Of a DNA stretch of 64,000 nucleotides, positions 27,003-35,540 are shown in pieces. Position numbers and translations under genes: made by a program. The notes under the pieces were generated by a model. That model worked only from the letters and a program-made list of their open reading frames with translations, searched no databases and was not told the origin of the DNA. The DNA comes from Maribacter aquimaris (lineage in GTDB: Bacteria; Bacteroidota; Bacteroidia; Flavobacteriales; Flavobacteriaceae). The DNA lies in NCBI RefSeq assembly GCF_014596745.1, contig NZ_JABTCF010000012.1, forward strand, positions 62,001-126,000, given 5' to 3'. Numbering within the stretch: position 1 is the first letter of the stretch; each line of letters opens with the position of its first letter.

Positions 27003-27102
27003 GTTTGGGGTGTTTGGGTTTCCTTGCATATAATGGTATACAAAGAAACCCAATTCCATTGGAATTTTTCTATTTTTACAGCTACTTTATAAATTAGATC
27101 CA

Positions 27103-27570
27103 TTGGAAAGATTAATTAACATTACACTACAGAACCGAAAGGCACTTTATTCGGTACTCACCAAGACACCAAAAGAATTGTTGTTGAAAATCCCTAGTGG
27201 ATATCGTAACAATATCTGGTGGAACATCGCCCATGTGGTTGTTACCCAGCAGTTATTGGTTTATAAATTAAGTGGTTTGGACATGAAGGTTCCCGATGTG
27301 TTGGTCGATAAATTCAGAAAAGGTACGGTGCCCGATGGTAAGGCGACCGATGAGGAATTGGATATCATCAAAGGATTTTTGTTTTCTAGCATTGAATGGA
27401 CCCAGGAAGATTATGAAAATGGAGCTTTCAAGAATTTCAACGAATATACCACTAGTGCCAATGTTACCTTAAAGAACGTAGAGGATGCCATTGCCTTCAA
27501 TTTGTTTCATGAAGGGTTGCATTTAGGGGTAGTGCTATCGTTGGAAAAAGTATTGTTGGCCGAGGATTAA
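27103..27570 (+). CDS. DinB family protein
   Basis: 155-residue four-helix-bundle protein of the DinB/YfiT family of metal-binding thiol-dependent or unknown enzymes. The three conserved metal His are visible: one in NIAHVVVTQ and two in NLFHEGLHLG. The start is a TTG at 27103, reading MERLINITLQNRKALYSVL, since no ATG fits the family N-terminus. It is divergent from the ArsC-like gene. In Bacteroidota such genes are common and of unknown role (not the E. coli polymerase IV, which shares the name). Confidence 0.87.
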   Translation: MERLINITLQNRKALYSVLTKTPKELLLKIPSGYRNNIWWNIAHVVVTQQLLVYKLSGLDMKVPDVLVDKFRKGTVPDGKATDEELDIIKGFLFSSIEWTQEDYENGAFKNFNEYTTSANVTLKNVEDAIAFNLFHEGLHLGVVLSLEKVLLAED

Positions 27571-27572
27571 AA

Positions 27573-28316
27573 TTACAATCCGATTTTATGGATCAAATAG
27601 TTTTTTGTCTCATTGAAGGGTAAAACCAATGTAATGGCACCATCGGCATAGGACGCCACTTCGTACTGGTTATAGAGCAAGACTATTCCTTCTTCGGTAA
27701 ATCCGATGTTTTCAGGGAGGTAGAACGTATCTCCTTCGAACATAAAACCTGTACTATTGATAGGTTCCTCTAGGGGAATATCCTCTTGTATCCTAAATTT
27801 TGTCTCCGCAAAGTGCTCAAAATCCTTGCGGTCTTTGAACAGTTCCCGATTTTCAATTTCCATTCCTTTGTTTTTGTCAAAATTCAAGAATCGTCGGGTC
27901 GTATAGCCATGGGCCCCTCCAGTGAATAAATAGGAATTAAGGGCAATGGTCAGTATGTTCTTGTTCTCATATGAAACAGTGCCTGTAATTTTGGCCTCCC
28001 ATTTTACGGTTTCATCGGGGTATAGCTTTTGTAATTCATTATATCCGTTTTTAAAGGATTGAATGGCTTCGGATACGGTTGTTGCTTCCATCCCATCATC
28101 ATAGACCAATAGGGAGATCAATTCTTCGTCAAGAGCCGTGTTAATGGTCTCTGCAAGTTTGGTTTGATCCAAAACCTTTGGTACTTCAATCGAAATTTCA
28201 GGACATTCTTCACAGGCTTCATCGGTAATCGTTTGGGGTTCAAAGGTGAGTTTGCCATCATCCTTACATCCAAGAAATATTAAAAGGCAAAGCAATATGG
28301 TGATTGGGGCTTTCAT
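27573..28316 (-). CDS. DUF4163/DUF3298 lipoprotein (RsiV/PdaC-like)
   Basis: 247-residue lipoprotein with signal ending IFLGC (Cys17). The mature part has the two-module layout of RsiV/PdaC-type proteins: an N-terminal DUF4163-like region (residues about 40-135, IEVPKVLDQTKLAETIN) and a C-terminal DUF3298 with the family motif FTGGAHGYTTRRFLNFD. In Bacillus relatives these domains occur with deacetylases or bind lysozyme as anti-sigma factors; here there is no catalytic or sigma-binding domain, so the role is open. It has its own -7 box and ends 3 bases after the convergent DinB gene. Confidence 0.85.
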   Translation of the reverse strand: MKAPITILLCLLIFLGCKDDGKLTFEPQTITDEACEECPEISIEVPKVLDQTKLAETINTALDEELISLLVYDDGMEATTVSEAIQSFKNGYNELQKLYPDETVKWEAKITGTVSYENKNILTIALNSYLFTGGAHGYTTRRFLNFDKNKGMEIENRELFKDRKDFEHFAETKFRIQEDIPLEEPINSTGFMFEGDTFYLPENIGFTEEGIVLLYNQYEVASYADGAITLVLPFNETKNYLIHKIGL

Positions 28317-28339
28317 TTATTTGTTGTGTTTCTTAGTTA

Positions 28340-28347
28340 CAAAATTA
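28340..28347 (-). promoter_or_regulatory. Candidate -7 box for the DUF3298 lipoprotein
   Basis: Minus-strand TAATTTTG, exact TAnnTTTG, 23 bases before the ATG at 28316. Confidence 0.4.
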
Positions 28348-28404
28348 CGGCTTCATTGCAATCTCCGAAAGATAACAATACTTTTATATGATAAAATTTA
28401 ATGT

Positions 28405-29559
28405 ATGGGCAAAAAAGACTTAAAATTCAACAGTAAAACCATCCACGGCGGACAAGAACCGGATAAGGCCTATGGTGCGGTAATGCCTCCAATATACCAA
28501 ACCTCGACATATGCCCAAACCACACCGGGAGGACATAAGGGTTTTGCGTATTCACGCAGTGCCAATCCAACCCGTACGGCATTGGAAAATGCTTTGGCAA
28601 GTATTGAAAATGGGAAATATGGACTAGCCTTTGCAAGTGGCCTGGCGGCTATTGACGCCGTTATCAAATTATTGGACCCTGGCGATGAGGTACTATGTAC
28701 GAGCGATCTTTATGGGGGTAGTTATCGACTCTTTAAACGTATTTTTGAAAGATATGGCATCGTGTTTCACTTTGTCGATATGCATGCTACTGGGGATTTG
28801 GTTGGTGTTATCAACAAGAAAACAAAATTGGTTTGGGTAGAGACCCCTACCAACCCAATGATGAACATTATAGATATAAAGGCAGTTGCCAAAATTACGG
28901 AAAAGTACCAATTGCTCTTGGTTGTTGATAATACTTTTGCGACACCCTATTTGCAACAACCGTTGGATTTAGGGGCCGATATTGTCATGCATTCGGCAAC
29001 CAAATACCTAGGCGGCCACAGCGATGTCGTTGTTGGTGGATTGGTGGTAAAAGACAGGGCATTGGCCGATAAATTGTACTTTATTCAAAACGCAAGTGGG
29101 GCTGTTTGTGGGCCCATGGATAGTTTTTTGGTGGTGCGGGGAATAAAAACACTACATGTGCGCATGCAAAGGCATTGTGAAAACGGTATGGCTGTTGCCC
29201 ATTATCTGGAAAATCATCCTAAAATTGAGCGCGTCTATTGGCCAGGGTTCGAAGGACATCCGAATCACGATGTGGCAAAAGAGCAAATGAAAGGCTTTGG
29301 CGGTATGATTTCCTTCATACCCAAAGGAAGTAATCTAGAGGATACCATTCGAATTGTCGAAAAATTAAGGTTGTTCACTTTGGCAGAATCATTGGGAGGT
29401 GTTGAGAGTTTGGTGGGCCACCCAGCAAGTATGTCGCATGCCGGTATTCCCAAAGAAGAACGGGAAAAAAGTGGTGTTCTCGACACATTGATTCGCCTGA
29501 GTGTCGGTATAGAGGATAAGGATGATCTTATAGCGGATTTAGAACAGGCATTAAGTTGA
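28405..29559 (+). CDS. Cystathionine gamma-synthase/lyase (Cys/Met metabolism PLP enzyme)
   Basis: 384-residue cytoplasmic PLP enzyme of the Cys/Met metabolism family. The PLP-binding Lys is in SATKYLGGHSDV; substrate/PLP residues appear in YSRSANPTR and the helix SLGGVESLVGHPASMSHA. Such enzymes join homocysteine and cysteine through cystathionine, either as synthase (MetB) or as gamma-lyase; sequence similarity between these two activities is too close to choose. The opening HGGQEPDKAYGAVMPPIYQTSTYAQ fits the bacterial synthase/lyase clade rather than sulfhydrylases. No other Met genes are adjacent and no SAM riboswitch is seen upstream. Confidence 0.92.
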   Translation: MGKKDLKFNSKTIHGGQEPDKAYGAVMPPIYQTSTYAQTTPGGHKGFAYSRSANPTRTALENALASIENGKYGLAFASGLAAIDAVIKLLDPGDEVLCTSDLYGGSYRLFKRIFERYGIVFHFVDMHATGDLVGVINKKTKLVWVETPTNPMMNIIDIKAVAKITEKYQLLLVVDNTFATPYLQQPLDLGADIVMHSATKYLGGHSDVVVGGLVVKDRALADKLYFIQNASGAVCGPMDSFLVVRGIKTLHVRMQRHCENGMAVAHYLENHPKIERVYWPGFEGHPNHDVAKEQMKGFGGMISFIPKGSNLEDTIRIVEKLRLFTLAESLGGVESLVGHPASMSHAGIPKEEREKSGVLDTLIRLSVGIEDKDDLIADLEQALS

Positions 29560-29682
29560 TGTATACGTAAACTTGGGAGGTTCTGGTTGGAAGGCGATTG
29601 CATAATGTGCAGATTGCAGTCCTTAAATTGAAATTAATTACAGTATTTTTAGAAAAACAAAGTTTAAATTATAGGAATAGTA

Positions 29683-29690
29683 TAATTTTG
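29683..29690 (+). promoter_or_regulatory. Candidate -7 box for gdhA
   Basis: TAATTTTG, exact TAnnTTTG, 48 bases before the gdhA ATG; a partial TTTA -33-like element sits 17 bases upstream of it. Leader length of about 40 bases is normal. Confidence 0.42.
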
Positions 29691-29738
29691 GGATAATATT
29701 CTAAAGTCAATATAGACAAAAAGCATAATCAGTACTAT

Positions 29739-31082
29739 ATGGAGGCAAAAATCAAAGCATTCATGGATGAGGTAAAGACCAGAAACGGTCATGAGCCTGA
29801 GTTCATACAAGCAGTACAGGAGGTCGCCGAAACAGTGATTCCGTACATTGCGAGTAATGGGATTTATAAAGGAAAGAGCATTCTTTTGAGAATGGTCGAG
29901 CCAGAAAGATTGATTTCATTCAGGGTGGCTTGGGTAGATGATAAAGGTAAAATTCACGTGAATCGAGGTTACCGTATTCAAATGAACTCCGCGATAGGTC
30001 CATACAAAGGAGGATTGCGTTTTCATCCTTCAGTGAATGCCAGCATTCTTAAATTCCTTGCCTTTGAACAGGTTTTTAAAAATAGTTTGACCACCTTACC
30101 CATGGGTGGTGGTAAAGGTGGTTCTGATTTTGACCCGAAAGGAAAATCAGATGATGAGGTAATGCGTTTTTGCCATGCATTCATGCTAGAGCTGAACAGG
30201 CATATTGGACCAAATACGGATGTACCTGCGGGTGATATCGGCGTGGGGGCCAGGGAAATCGGATTTCTTTTCGGTATGTATAAGAAAATAAGAAACGAGT
30301 TTACCGGGGTTCTTACAGGAAAAGGCTTGTCTTGGGGTGGTTCTAAAATTCGTCCAGAGGCTACTGGCTATGGTACAGTATACTTTGCACAAAATATGCT
30401 AAAAACCAAGAATAATGATGTTAGCGGTAAAACCGTTGTTATTTCCGGTTCAGGGAATGTAGCCCAATATGCAGCGGAAAAGGTTTTACAACTCGGAGGA
30501 AAGGTAGTGACCATGTCGGATTCCAGCGGATTTATCCACGATAAAGATGGTATCGATGAAGATAAGCTGGCTTTTATCATGGATTTAAAGAACAACAAGC
30601 GTGGTCGTATTTTTGAATATGTAGACACATATTCCTCTGCTACCTTCCATAAAGGTGAAAAACCATGGGGAGTTAAGTGCGATATCGCATTTCCATGTGC
30701 GACCCAGAACGAACTGGACCTTGAGCACGCAAAACAACTTATGAAAAACGGCTGTATCTGTGTGGTCGAAGGTGCCAATATGCCTTCTACAGCAGATGCG
30801 ATCCATGCTTTTCATAAAGCGAAGATATTATTTGCGCCAGGTAAAGCCTCCAATGCGGGTGGTGTAGCCACTTCTGGTTTGGAAATGTCCCAGAATTCGT
30901 TGCGTATCAGCTGGACAAGGGAAGAGGTAGATGAGCGTCTAAAAGGAATTATGTCTGATATTCACGATTCCTGTATCGAATTCGGAAAAGAGGATGATGG
31001 CTATTGCAATTACGTAAAAGGGGCAAATATTGCCGGTTTTGTAAAAGTTGCCGACGCTATGCTCGCCCAAGGGATCATATAA
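29739..31082 (+). CDS. gdhA: NADP-specific glutamate dehydrogenase
   Basis: 447-residue enzyme that aminates 2-oxoglutarate to glutamate with NADPH, the main ammonium assimilation route in many Bacteroidota. Family length is normal. The substrate-binding and catalytic region PYKGGLRFHPSVN, LPMGGGKGGSDFDPKGKSD and DVPAGDIGVGAREIGF is complete, followed by the Rossmann domain (VVISGSGNVAQYAAEKVLQLGGKVV). It is transcribed alone, with a promoter and a strong terminator at 31111-31139. Cytoplasmic hexamer by family knowledge. Confidence 0.97.
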   Translation: MEAKIKAFMDEVKTRNGHEPEFIQAVQEVAETVIPYIASNGIYKGKSILLRMVEPERLISFRVAWVDDKGKIHVNRGYRIQMNSAIGPYKGGLRFHPSVNASILKFLAFEQVFKNSLTTLPMGGGKGGSDFDPKGKSDDEVMRFCHAFMLELNRHIGPNTDVPAGDIGVGAREIGFLFGMYKKIRNEFTGVLTGKGLSWGGSKIRPEATGYGTVYFAQNMLKTKNNDVSGKTVVISGSGNVAQYAAEKVLQLGGKVVTMSDSSGFIHDKDGIDEDKLAFIMDLKNNKRGRIFEYVDTYSSATFHKGEKPWGVKCDIAFPCATQNELDLEHAKQLMKNGCICVVEGANMPSTADAIHAFHKAKILFAPGKASNAGGVATSGLEMSQNSLRISWTREEVDERLKGIMSDIHDSCIEFGKEDDGYCNYVKGANIAGFVKVADAMLAQGII

Positions 31083-31110
31083 CATTCGACCGTTTCAAAA
31101 TAATCATAAG

Positions 31111-31139
31111 GCCTTCCTAATTTTAGGAAGGCTTTTTTT
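31111..31139 (+). terminator. Intrinsic terminator of gdhA
   Basis: Nine-base arms GCCTTCCTA (31111-31119) and TAGGAAGGC (31124-31132), loop of four bases, then seven T residues. A textbook rho-independent terminator. Confidence 0.9.
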
Positions 31140-31164
31140 ATACGGGTAATCATTTTGATAGTTT

Positions 31165-31172
31165 TATCTTTG
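31165..31172 (+). promoter_or_regulatory. Candidate -7 box for recO
   Basis: TATCTTTG, exact TAnnTTTG, 20 bases before the recO ATG and just after the gdhA terminator. Confidence 0.42.
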
Positions 31173-31192
31173 AAAACCGCTAAGAGAACATC

Positions 31193-31912
31193 ATGCAAGT
31201 AACTACCAAGGCTATTGTTTTATCTACCTTAAAATTTGGGGATACTAGTTTGATCGTAAAGGCTTTTACGTTTTCCGACGGATTGAAATCCTATTTGCTC
31301 AAAGGGGTTTTGGCATCCAAAAAAGGGAAGTTGAAATCTGCCTATTTTCAGCCACTTACCCAATTGGAGATAGTCGCCAACCATAAGAATAAAGGTACTT
31401 TGGAGACGATTCGTGAGGTTAGGGTCTCCTATCCATATCAATCTTTGCATTTCGATATATCCAAGAATGCCATGACCATGTTTTTGGCTGAGATGTTAAC
31501 GAACAGTATTCAGGAAGAAGAATCCAATGAAGGGCTTTTTTACTATGTGGAAAGTGCGCTTCAATGGTTGGATACAAACAACCAAATTACCAACTTCCAT
31601 ATCTATTTCTTATTGGACCTGACCAAGTATTTAGGCTTTTATCCCGATGTAACCCACATTTCGAGGGCGTACTTTGATTTACTCGAGGGGGAGTTTATCG
31701 ACATAGCCAATTTAAACCCGAATATTTCGGGGGAAAATATAAATTATTTTAAAAGGTTCTTAGGCACAAATTTTGATGCAATTCATAACGTCAAGATGAA
31801 GAAGGTAGATAGGCAGCAGCTACTACAAACAATAGTCCTTTATTTTGAATTACATTTGCAGGGATTTCGAAAACCCAAGTCTCTGGCTATTTTAAATGAA
31901 GTTTTCAGTTAA
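31193..31912 (+). CDS. recO: DNA repair and recombination protein RecO
   Basis: 239-residue RecO: helps load RecA onto gapped DNA with RecR and anneals single strands coated by SSB. The N-terminal OB-fold (QVTTKAIVLSTLKFGDTSLIVKAFT) and the helical C-terminal half with FHIYFLLDLTKYLGFYPD match the family. The zinc-binding Cys cluster of some RecO proteins is absent, as in many Bacteroidota. The TonB receptor begins one base after its stop codon, so the receptor is probably read from the same transcript, an unexpected pairing. Confidence 0.9.
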   Translation: MQVTTKAIVLSTLKFGDTSLIVKAFTFSDGLKSYLLKGVLASKKGKLKSAYFQPLTQLEIVANHKNKGTLETIREVRVSYPYQSLHFDISKNAMTMFLAEMLTNSIQEEESNEGLFYYVESALQWLDTNNQITNFHIYFLLDLTKYLGFYPDVTHISRAYFDLLEGEFIDIANLNPNISGENINYFKRFLGTNFDAIHNVKMKKVDRQQLLQTIVLYFELHLQGFRKPKSLAILNEVFS

Positions 31913-31913
31913 T

Positions 31914-34325
31914 ATGGATAAGGTAGTATTCCTTCTGTTTTTTATATTTTTAAATGCTGTTACCGCACAAGAAATCAGGGTACTGGACTATTATTCGAAA
32001 GAACCTATCGTAAATGTCGCGGTCTATAACCAGGATAAGTCAAAAGCGGCACTTTCGGATCTTGAAGGGGTTTGTGATATTTCCGTTTTCTCGGACAATG
32101 AACGAATTACCTTTAAGCATCTTAGTTACGAGATTCATAAAGCCACAAAAATCCAGTTATTGAGGAATGGTGCAGAGGTCTATTTGGTAATCAGGCCGGA
32201 AGAACTCGATGAGGTGGTTATGTCTATATCAAAATGGGAACAACAAAAAAAAGACATACCCCATAAAATTGTTGCGTTGAATGCAAGGGCTATCGCATTT
32301 ACAAACCCACAAACCTCGGCGGATCTCCTCCAAAACAGTGGTAAGGTATTTGTGCAAAAAAGCCAACTTGGGGGTGGTAGTCCTATGATAAGGGGTTTTG
32401 CGACCAATAGATTGTTGTTGACGGTTGATGGTGTTCGTATGAACAATGCCATATTCCGAGGGGGTAACCTACAGAATGTCATTTCAATAGATCCTTTTAA
32501 TATTGAGAAGACCGAAGTGATTTTTGGTCCAGGTTCTGTGATCTACGGCAGTGATGCCCTTGGTGGGGTCATGAATTTTTACACCAAAAGAGCCATTTTC
32601 TCCCATAAGGACAGTCTTGAGGTTTCTGGACACTCGAATCTGAGATATGCCTCGGCCAACAATGAAAGAACGGGCCATTTTGATATTAACTTGGGCAAAA
32701 AAAAATGGGCCTTTCTAACCGGTGTGTCCTATAATGATTTTGATGACTTGAAAATGGGTTCCCATGGTCCGGATTCATATAAAAGGAATAATTACGTCAC
32801 TACCGAAAATGGTCTCGATGTCCTTACGACAAATAGCGACCCTAGAAAGCAAGTAAGTACCGGTTACGACCAGTGGAATTTTATGCAGAAAATCACTCAC
32901 AAACCTAATAATAATTGGGGATTGGACATGGGATTGTTTTATTCCGAAACTTCTGATTATTCGCGTTACGATAGGTTGATCCGACCCGATAAGGAAGGGT
33001 CGGGACTGCGGTCTGCCGAATGGTACTACGGCCCCCAGAAATGGTTCATGGGGAATGTGCAGTTGAATAAAAAAGGGAAAGGGAAGTTCTATGACGGACT
33101 TAAAATAACAACGGCATACCAATATTTTGAGGAAAGTAGGAACGATCGGGGATTTCAAGACGCCATTTTATATTCGACAAGGGAAATGGTTCATGCGTTC
33201 TCGACCAATGTTGATTTTGAGAACAAGAAAATTGGGGATCTTCGATTGTATTATGGAACGTCATATGTTTTAAACAAGGTGGGTTCCGATGGTAGCCAGA
33301 AGGACATTACCACAAATTTAATAGCAGATGCGCCATCGCGGTATCCTGATGGGTCATCATGGCAAACGGCTGCGGCCTATTTAAACGGGGAGTATAAGGC
33401 AAAACCAAACTTCAGTCTGCTTTCAGGACTGCGATATAGTCATGTTTGGATCAATGCTGATTTTGATAAAACCTTTTATCCTTTCCCTTTTGATGATGCG
33501 AATCTCAGTACGGGGGCACTCACGGGTAGTATAGGTTTTAGTTGGTTTCCAAGGGCCAATTTACAAGTAACCTTAAATGGATCTACAGGGTTTAGGTCGC
33601 CCAATATCGATGATGTAGGAAAGGTTTTTGATTCGGAACCGGGTTCCGTTGTCGTGCCGAATCCTGATTTAGAACCGGAATATGCCTATAATATGGAGTT
33701 GGGTGTACAAAAAAACTATAATGACAAGGTCGTCTTTAAAGGGGCCGCGTTTTACACCTATTTGGTCGACGCCTTGGTGCGCAGGGATTATCTGTTCAAT
33801 GGGGAATCACAAATTGAATACAATGGCGAATTGAGTACCGTTCAGGCCATGCAAAATGCTGCCAAGGCTTATGTATATGGATTCGAATTCGGATTGGAGG
33901 CCTTTTTGACAGAAAATATATCATTGGTTTCCAATTTAACGTTGACCGAGGGTATTGAGGAAGAAGAAGATGGCACCGACAGTCCGTCTAGACATGTGCC
34001 CCCAACCTTTGGTGACGTTCATTTTGTGTTTAAAAATCAGAACCTAAAGACCGATTTCTTCCTGAATTTTAATGGGGAAATAGCAAATGACGATCTAGCA
34101 ACCTCTGAGCAGGCGAAAACATATATGTACGCGGAAGATGCAAATGGGTTACCCTATAGCCCTTCTTGGTATACGTTAAACCTTCGTACCCAATATCGAT
34201 TGAACAAAGGATTTGCGATTACCTGTAGTCTAGAGAATATGACAAATCAGCTTTATAGGTCGTATTCTTCAGGTATAGCGTCTCCAGGAACCAATCTTAT
34301 TTTGGGGGTCGACTATAGTTTTTAA
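31914..34325 (+). CDS. TonB-dependent outer-membrane receptor, heme/siderophore type
   Basis: 803-residue receptor from the ATG at 31914 (an ATG at 31896 inside recO adds six residues and spoils the signal). Signal peptide VVFLLFFIFLNAVTA, then a carboxypeptidase-like beta domain (about residues 20-100), the plug (SPMIRGFATNRLLLTVDGVRMN, EVIFGPGSVIYGSDALGGVMNF) and a 22-strand barrel ending LILGVDYSF, the C-terminal Phe being the usual BAM signal. The barrel motif FRSPNIDDVGKVFD with VVPNPDLEPEY is characteristic of heme/hemoglobin-type receptors, so iron or heme uptake is likely. The final 22 codons are the first unit of a sixfold repeat. Confidence 0.92.
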   Translation: MDKVVFLLFFIFLNAVTAQEIRVLDYYSKEPIVNVAVYNQDKSKAALSDLEGVCDISVFSDNERITFKHLSYEIHKATKIQLLRNGAEVYLVIRPEELDEVVMSISKWEQQKKDIPHKIVALNARAIAFTNPQTSADLLQNSGKVFVQKSQLGGGSPMIRGFATNRLLLTVDGVRMNNAIFRGGNLQNVISIDPFNIEKTEVIFGPGSVIYGSDALGGVMNFYTKRAIFSHKDSLEVSGHSNLRYASANNERTGHFDINLGKKKWAFLTGVSYNDFDDLKMGSHGPDSYKRNNYVTTENGLDVLTTNSDPRKQVSTGYDQWNFMQKITHKPNNNWGLDMGLFYSETSDYSRYDRLIRPDKEGSGLRSAEWYYGPQKWFMGNVQLNKKGKGKFYDGLKITTAYQYFEESRNDRGFQDAILYSTREMVHAFSTNVDFENKKIGDLRLYYGTSYVLNKVGSDGSQKDITTNLIADAPSRYPDGSSWQTAAAYLNGEYKAKPNFSLLSGLRYSHVWINADFDKTFYPFPFDDANLSTGALTGSIGFSWFPRANLQVTLNGSTGFRSPNIDDVGKVFDSEPGSVVVPNPDLEPEYAYNMELGVQKNYNDKVVFKGAAFYTYLVDALVRRDYLFNGESQIEYNGELSTVQAMQNAAKAYVYGFEFGLEAFLTENISLVSNLTLTEGIEEEEDGTDSPSRHVPPTFGDVHFVFKNQNLKTDFFLNFNGEIANDDLATSEQAKTYMYAEDANGLPYSPSWYTLNLRTQYRLNKGFAITCSLENMTNQLYRSYSSGIASPGTNLILGVDYSF

Positions 34326-34914
34326 ATAAAAAAACCCTGACATTCATCGTCAGGGTTCAATTTTATCGGTCGTATCCTTCAAGTATAGCGTCTCCAGGAA
34401 CCAATCTTATTTTGGGTGTCGACTATAGTTTTTAAATAAAAAAAACCCTGACATTCATCGTAAGGGTTCAATTTCGTCGGTCGTATTCTTCAGGTATAGC
34501 GTCTCCAGGAACCAATCTTATTTTGGGGGTCGCGACTATAGTTTTAAATAAAAAAAACCCTGACATTTATCGTCAGGGTTCAATTTCGTCGGTCGTATTC
34601 CTTAGGTATAGCATCCCAGGAACCAATCTTATTTTGGGTGTCGACTATAGTTTTTAAATAAAAAAAACCCTGACATTTATCGTCAGGGTTCAATTTTATC
34701 GGTCGTATTCTTCAGGTATAGCGTCTCCAGGAACCAATCTTATTTTGGGGGTCGACTATAGTTTTTAAATAAAAAAAACCCTGACATTCATCGTCAGGGT
34801 TCAATTTTATCGGTCGTATTCCTCAGGTATAGCATCCCAGGAACCAATCTTATTTTGGGGGTCGACTATAGTTTTTAAATAAAAAAAACCCTGACATTTA
34901 TCGTCAGGGTTCAA
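34258..34914. repeat. Six tandem ~110-bp repeats of the receptor 3' end plus terminator
   Basis: Units begin at 34258, 34368, 34479, 34591, 34701 and 34812 (periods 110, 111, 112, 110, 111). Unit 1 is the last 22 codons, stop and terminator of the TonB receptor. Units 2 and 5 keep the frame through the TAA; unit 3 has a two-base insertion (GTCGCGAC), and units 4 and 6 share a one-base loss in the GCATCCCAGG segment. Each unit carries a 9-bp stem (AACCCTGAC/GTCAGGGTT) with an A-run on its left side, i.e. a strong terminator for minus-strand transcription and a weak one on the plus strand. Looks like slippage or unequal recombination copies; not CRISPR, as there are no unique spacers. Confidence 0.95.
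34883..34912 (-). terminator. Intrinsic terminator of the LEA-like gene (first of six)
   Basis: On the minus strand the stem AACCCTGAC/GTCAGGGTT is followed by a run of eight T residues. It is the first such hairpin met by leftward transcription from the LEA-like gene; five more copies follow in the repeat array. Confidence 0.8.
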
Positions 34915-34935
34915 TACTCTTAATGTGAAAAACGC

Positions 34936-35355
34936 TTAGTTTTTGATAACGTCTTTTACTTCAGCGGCTTTTTCTTTAGCCTTATCAGCAGCATCAGTAG
35001 CGGCATCTTTAACATCGGCGCCAGCTTCTTTAGCTTTGTCAACGGCAGCACCAGCAGCGTCTTTTACACCTTCGGCTGCATTTTCACCAGCTTCTTTAGC
35101 ACTGTCAACAGCGTTTCCGGCTTTGTCCATAGCACCTTCAGCAGCTTCACCAGCGGCATCGGTAGCATTTTCGATTGCTTCACCAGTAGCATCAGCAGCT
35201 TCGTCAATGGCTTCACCTGCAGCATCGGCAGCTTCGCCCATGGCTTCACCAGCTTTTTCTGTGGCTTCACCAGCTTTTTCGGCAGTTTCTCTACATGAAA
35301 CGAATGATACGCTCATAGCGATCATTAAAATTGCACTAAAAATTAATTTTTTCAT
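34936..35355 (-). CDS. Ala/Glu/Lys-rich LEA-like lipoprotein
   Basis: 139-residue exported protein. Signal MKKLIFSAILMIAMSVSFVSC (Cys21 as lipobox) shown in two parts: the core AILMIAMSV and the lipobox FVSC. The whole mature part (residues 22-139) consists of loose 11-residue repeats of the form GEAxDEAADAT/GEAAEGAMDKA, the pattern of group-3 LEA proteins and apolipoprotein-like amphipathic helices. Such proteins are disordered in solution and helical on membranes or when dried, so an envelope-protecting or spacer role is plausible but unproved. Low sequence complexity means database hits would be weak evidence. It is followed by six terminator copies. Confidence 0.8.
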   Translation of the reverse strand: MKKLIFSAILMIAMSVSFVSCRETAEKAGEATEKAGEAMGEAADAAGEAIDEAADATGEAIENATDAAGEAAEGAMDKAGNAVDSAKEAGENAAEGVKDAAGAAVDKAKEAGADVKDAATDAADKAKEKAAEVKDVIKN

Positions 35356-35499
35356 TTTGGATATATTTATTTGATTTCAATTCAAAGGATATACGTAACA
35401 GATTGATTTTTGGATGCTTTATTTTAACATTTATCCAATATACCCCTAACTCGCTGTATTTCATTTAGTATAATATGAAATAAATTCAATCTAAATTTA

Positions 35500-35507
35500 T
35501 AATTTTG
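35500..35507 (+). promoter_or_regulatory. Candidate -7 box for ileS
   Basis: TAATTTTG, exact TAnnTTTG, 33 bases before the ileS ATG. No T-box-like leader is present in the short upstream region. Confidence 0.45.
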
Positions 35508-35540
35508 CAGCCTTATTAAAACAGCAATACCAGAGACACA

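Noticed and set aside
28317-28404. SAM riboswitch before the cystathionine enzyme gene
   Set aside because: The 88-base gap has no riboswitch-like helices and holds the divergent promoters.
34258-34914. Integron-like attC or mobile element array
   Set aside because: Every unit is a copy of the receptor 3' end, with no core-site sequences, integrase or varied cassettes.
34943-35374. 143-codon plus-strand frame opposite the LEA-like gene
   Set aside because: Antisense shadow of the repeated Ala/Glu codons; yields only an Ala/Ser-rich string and no domain.
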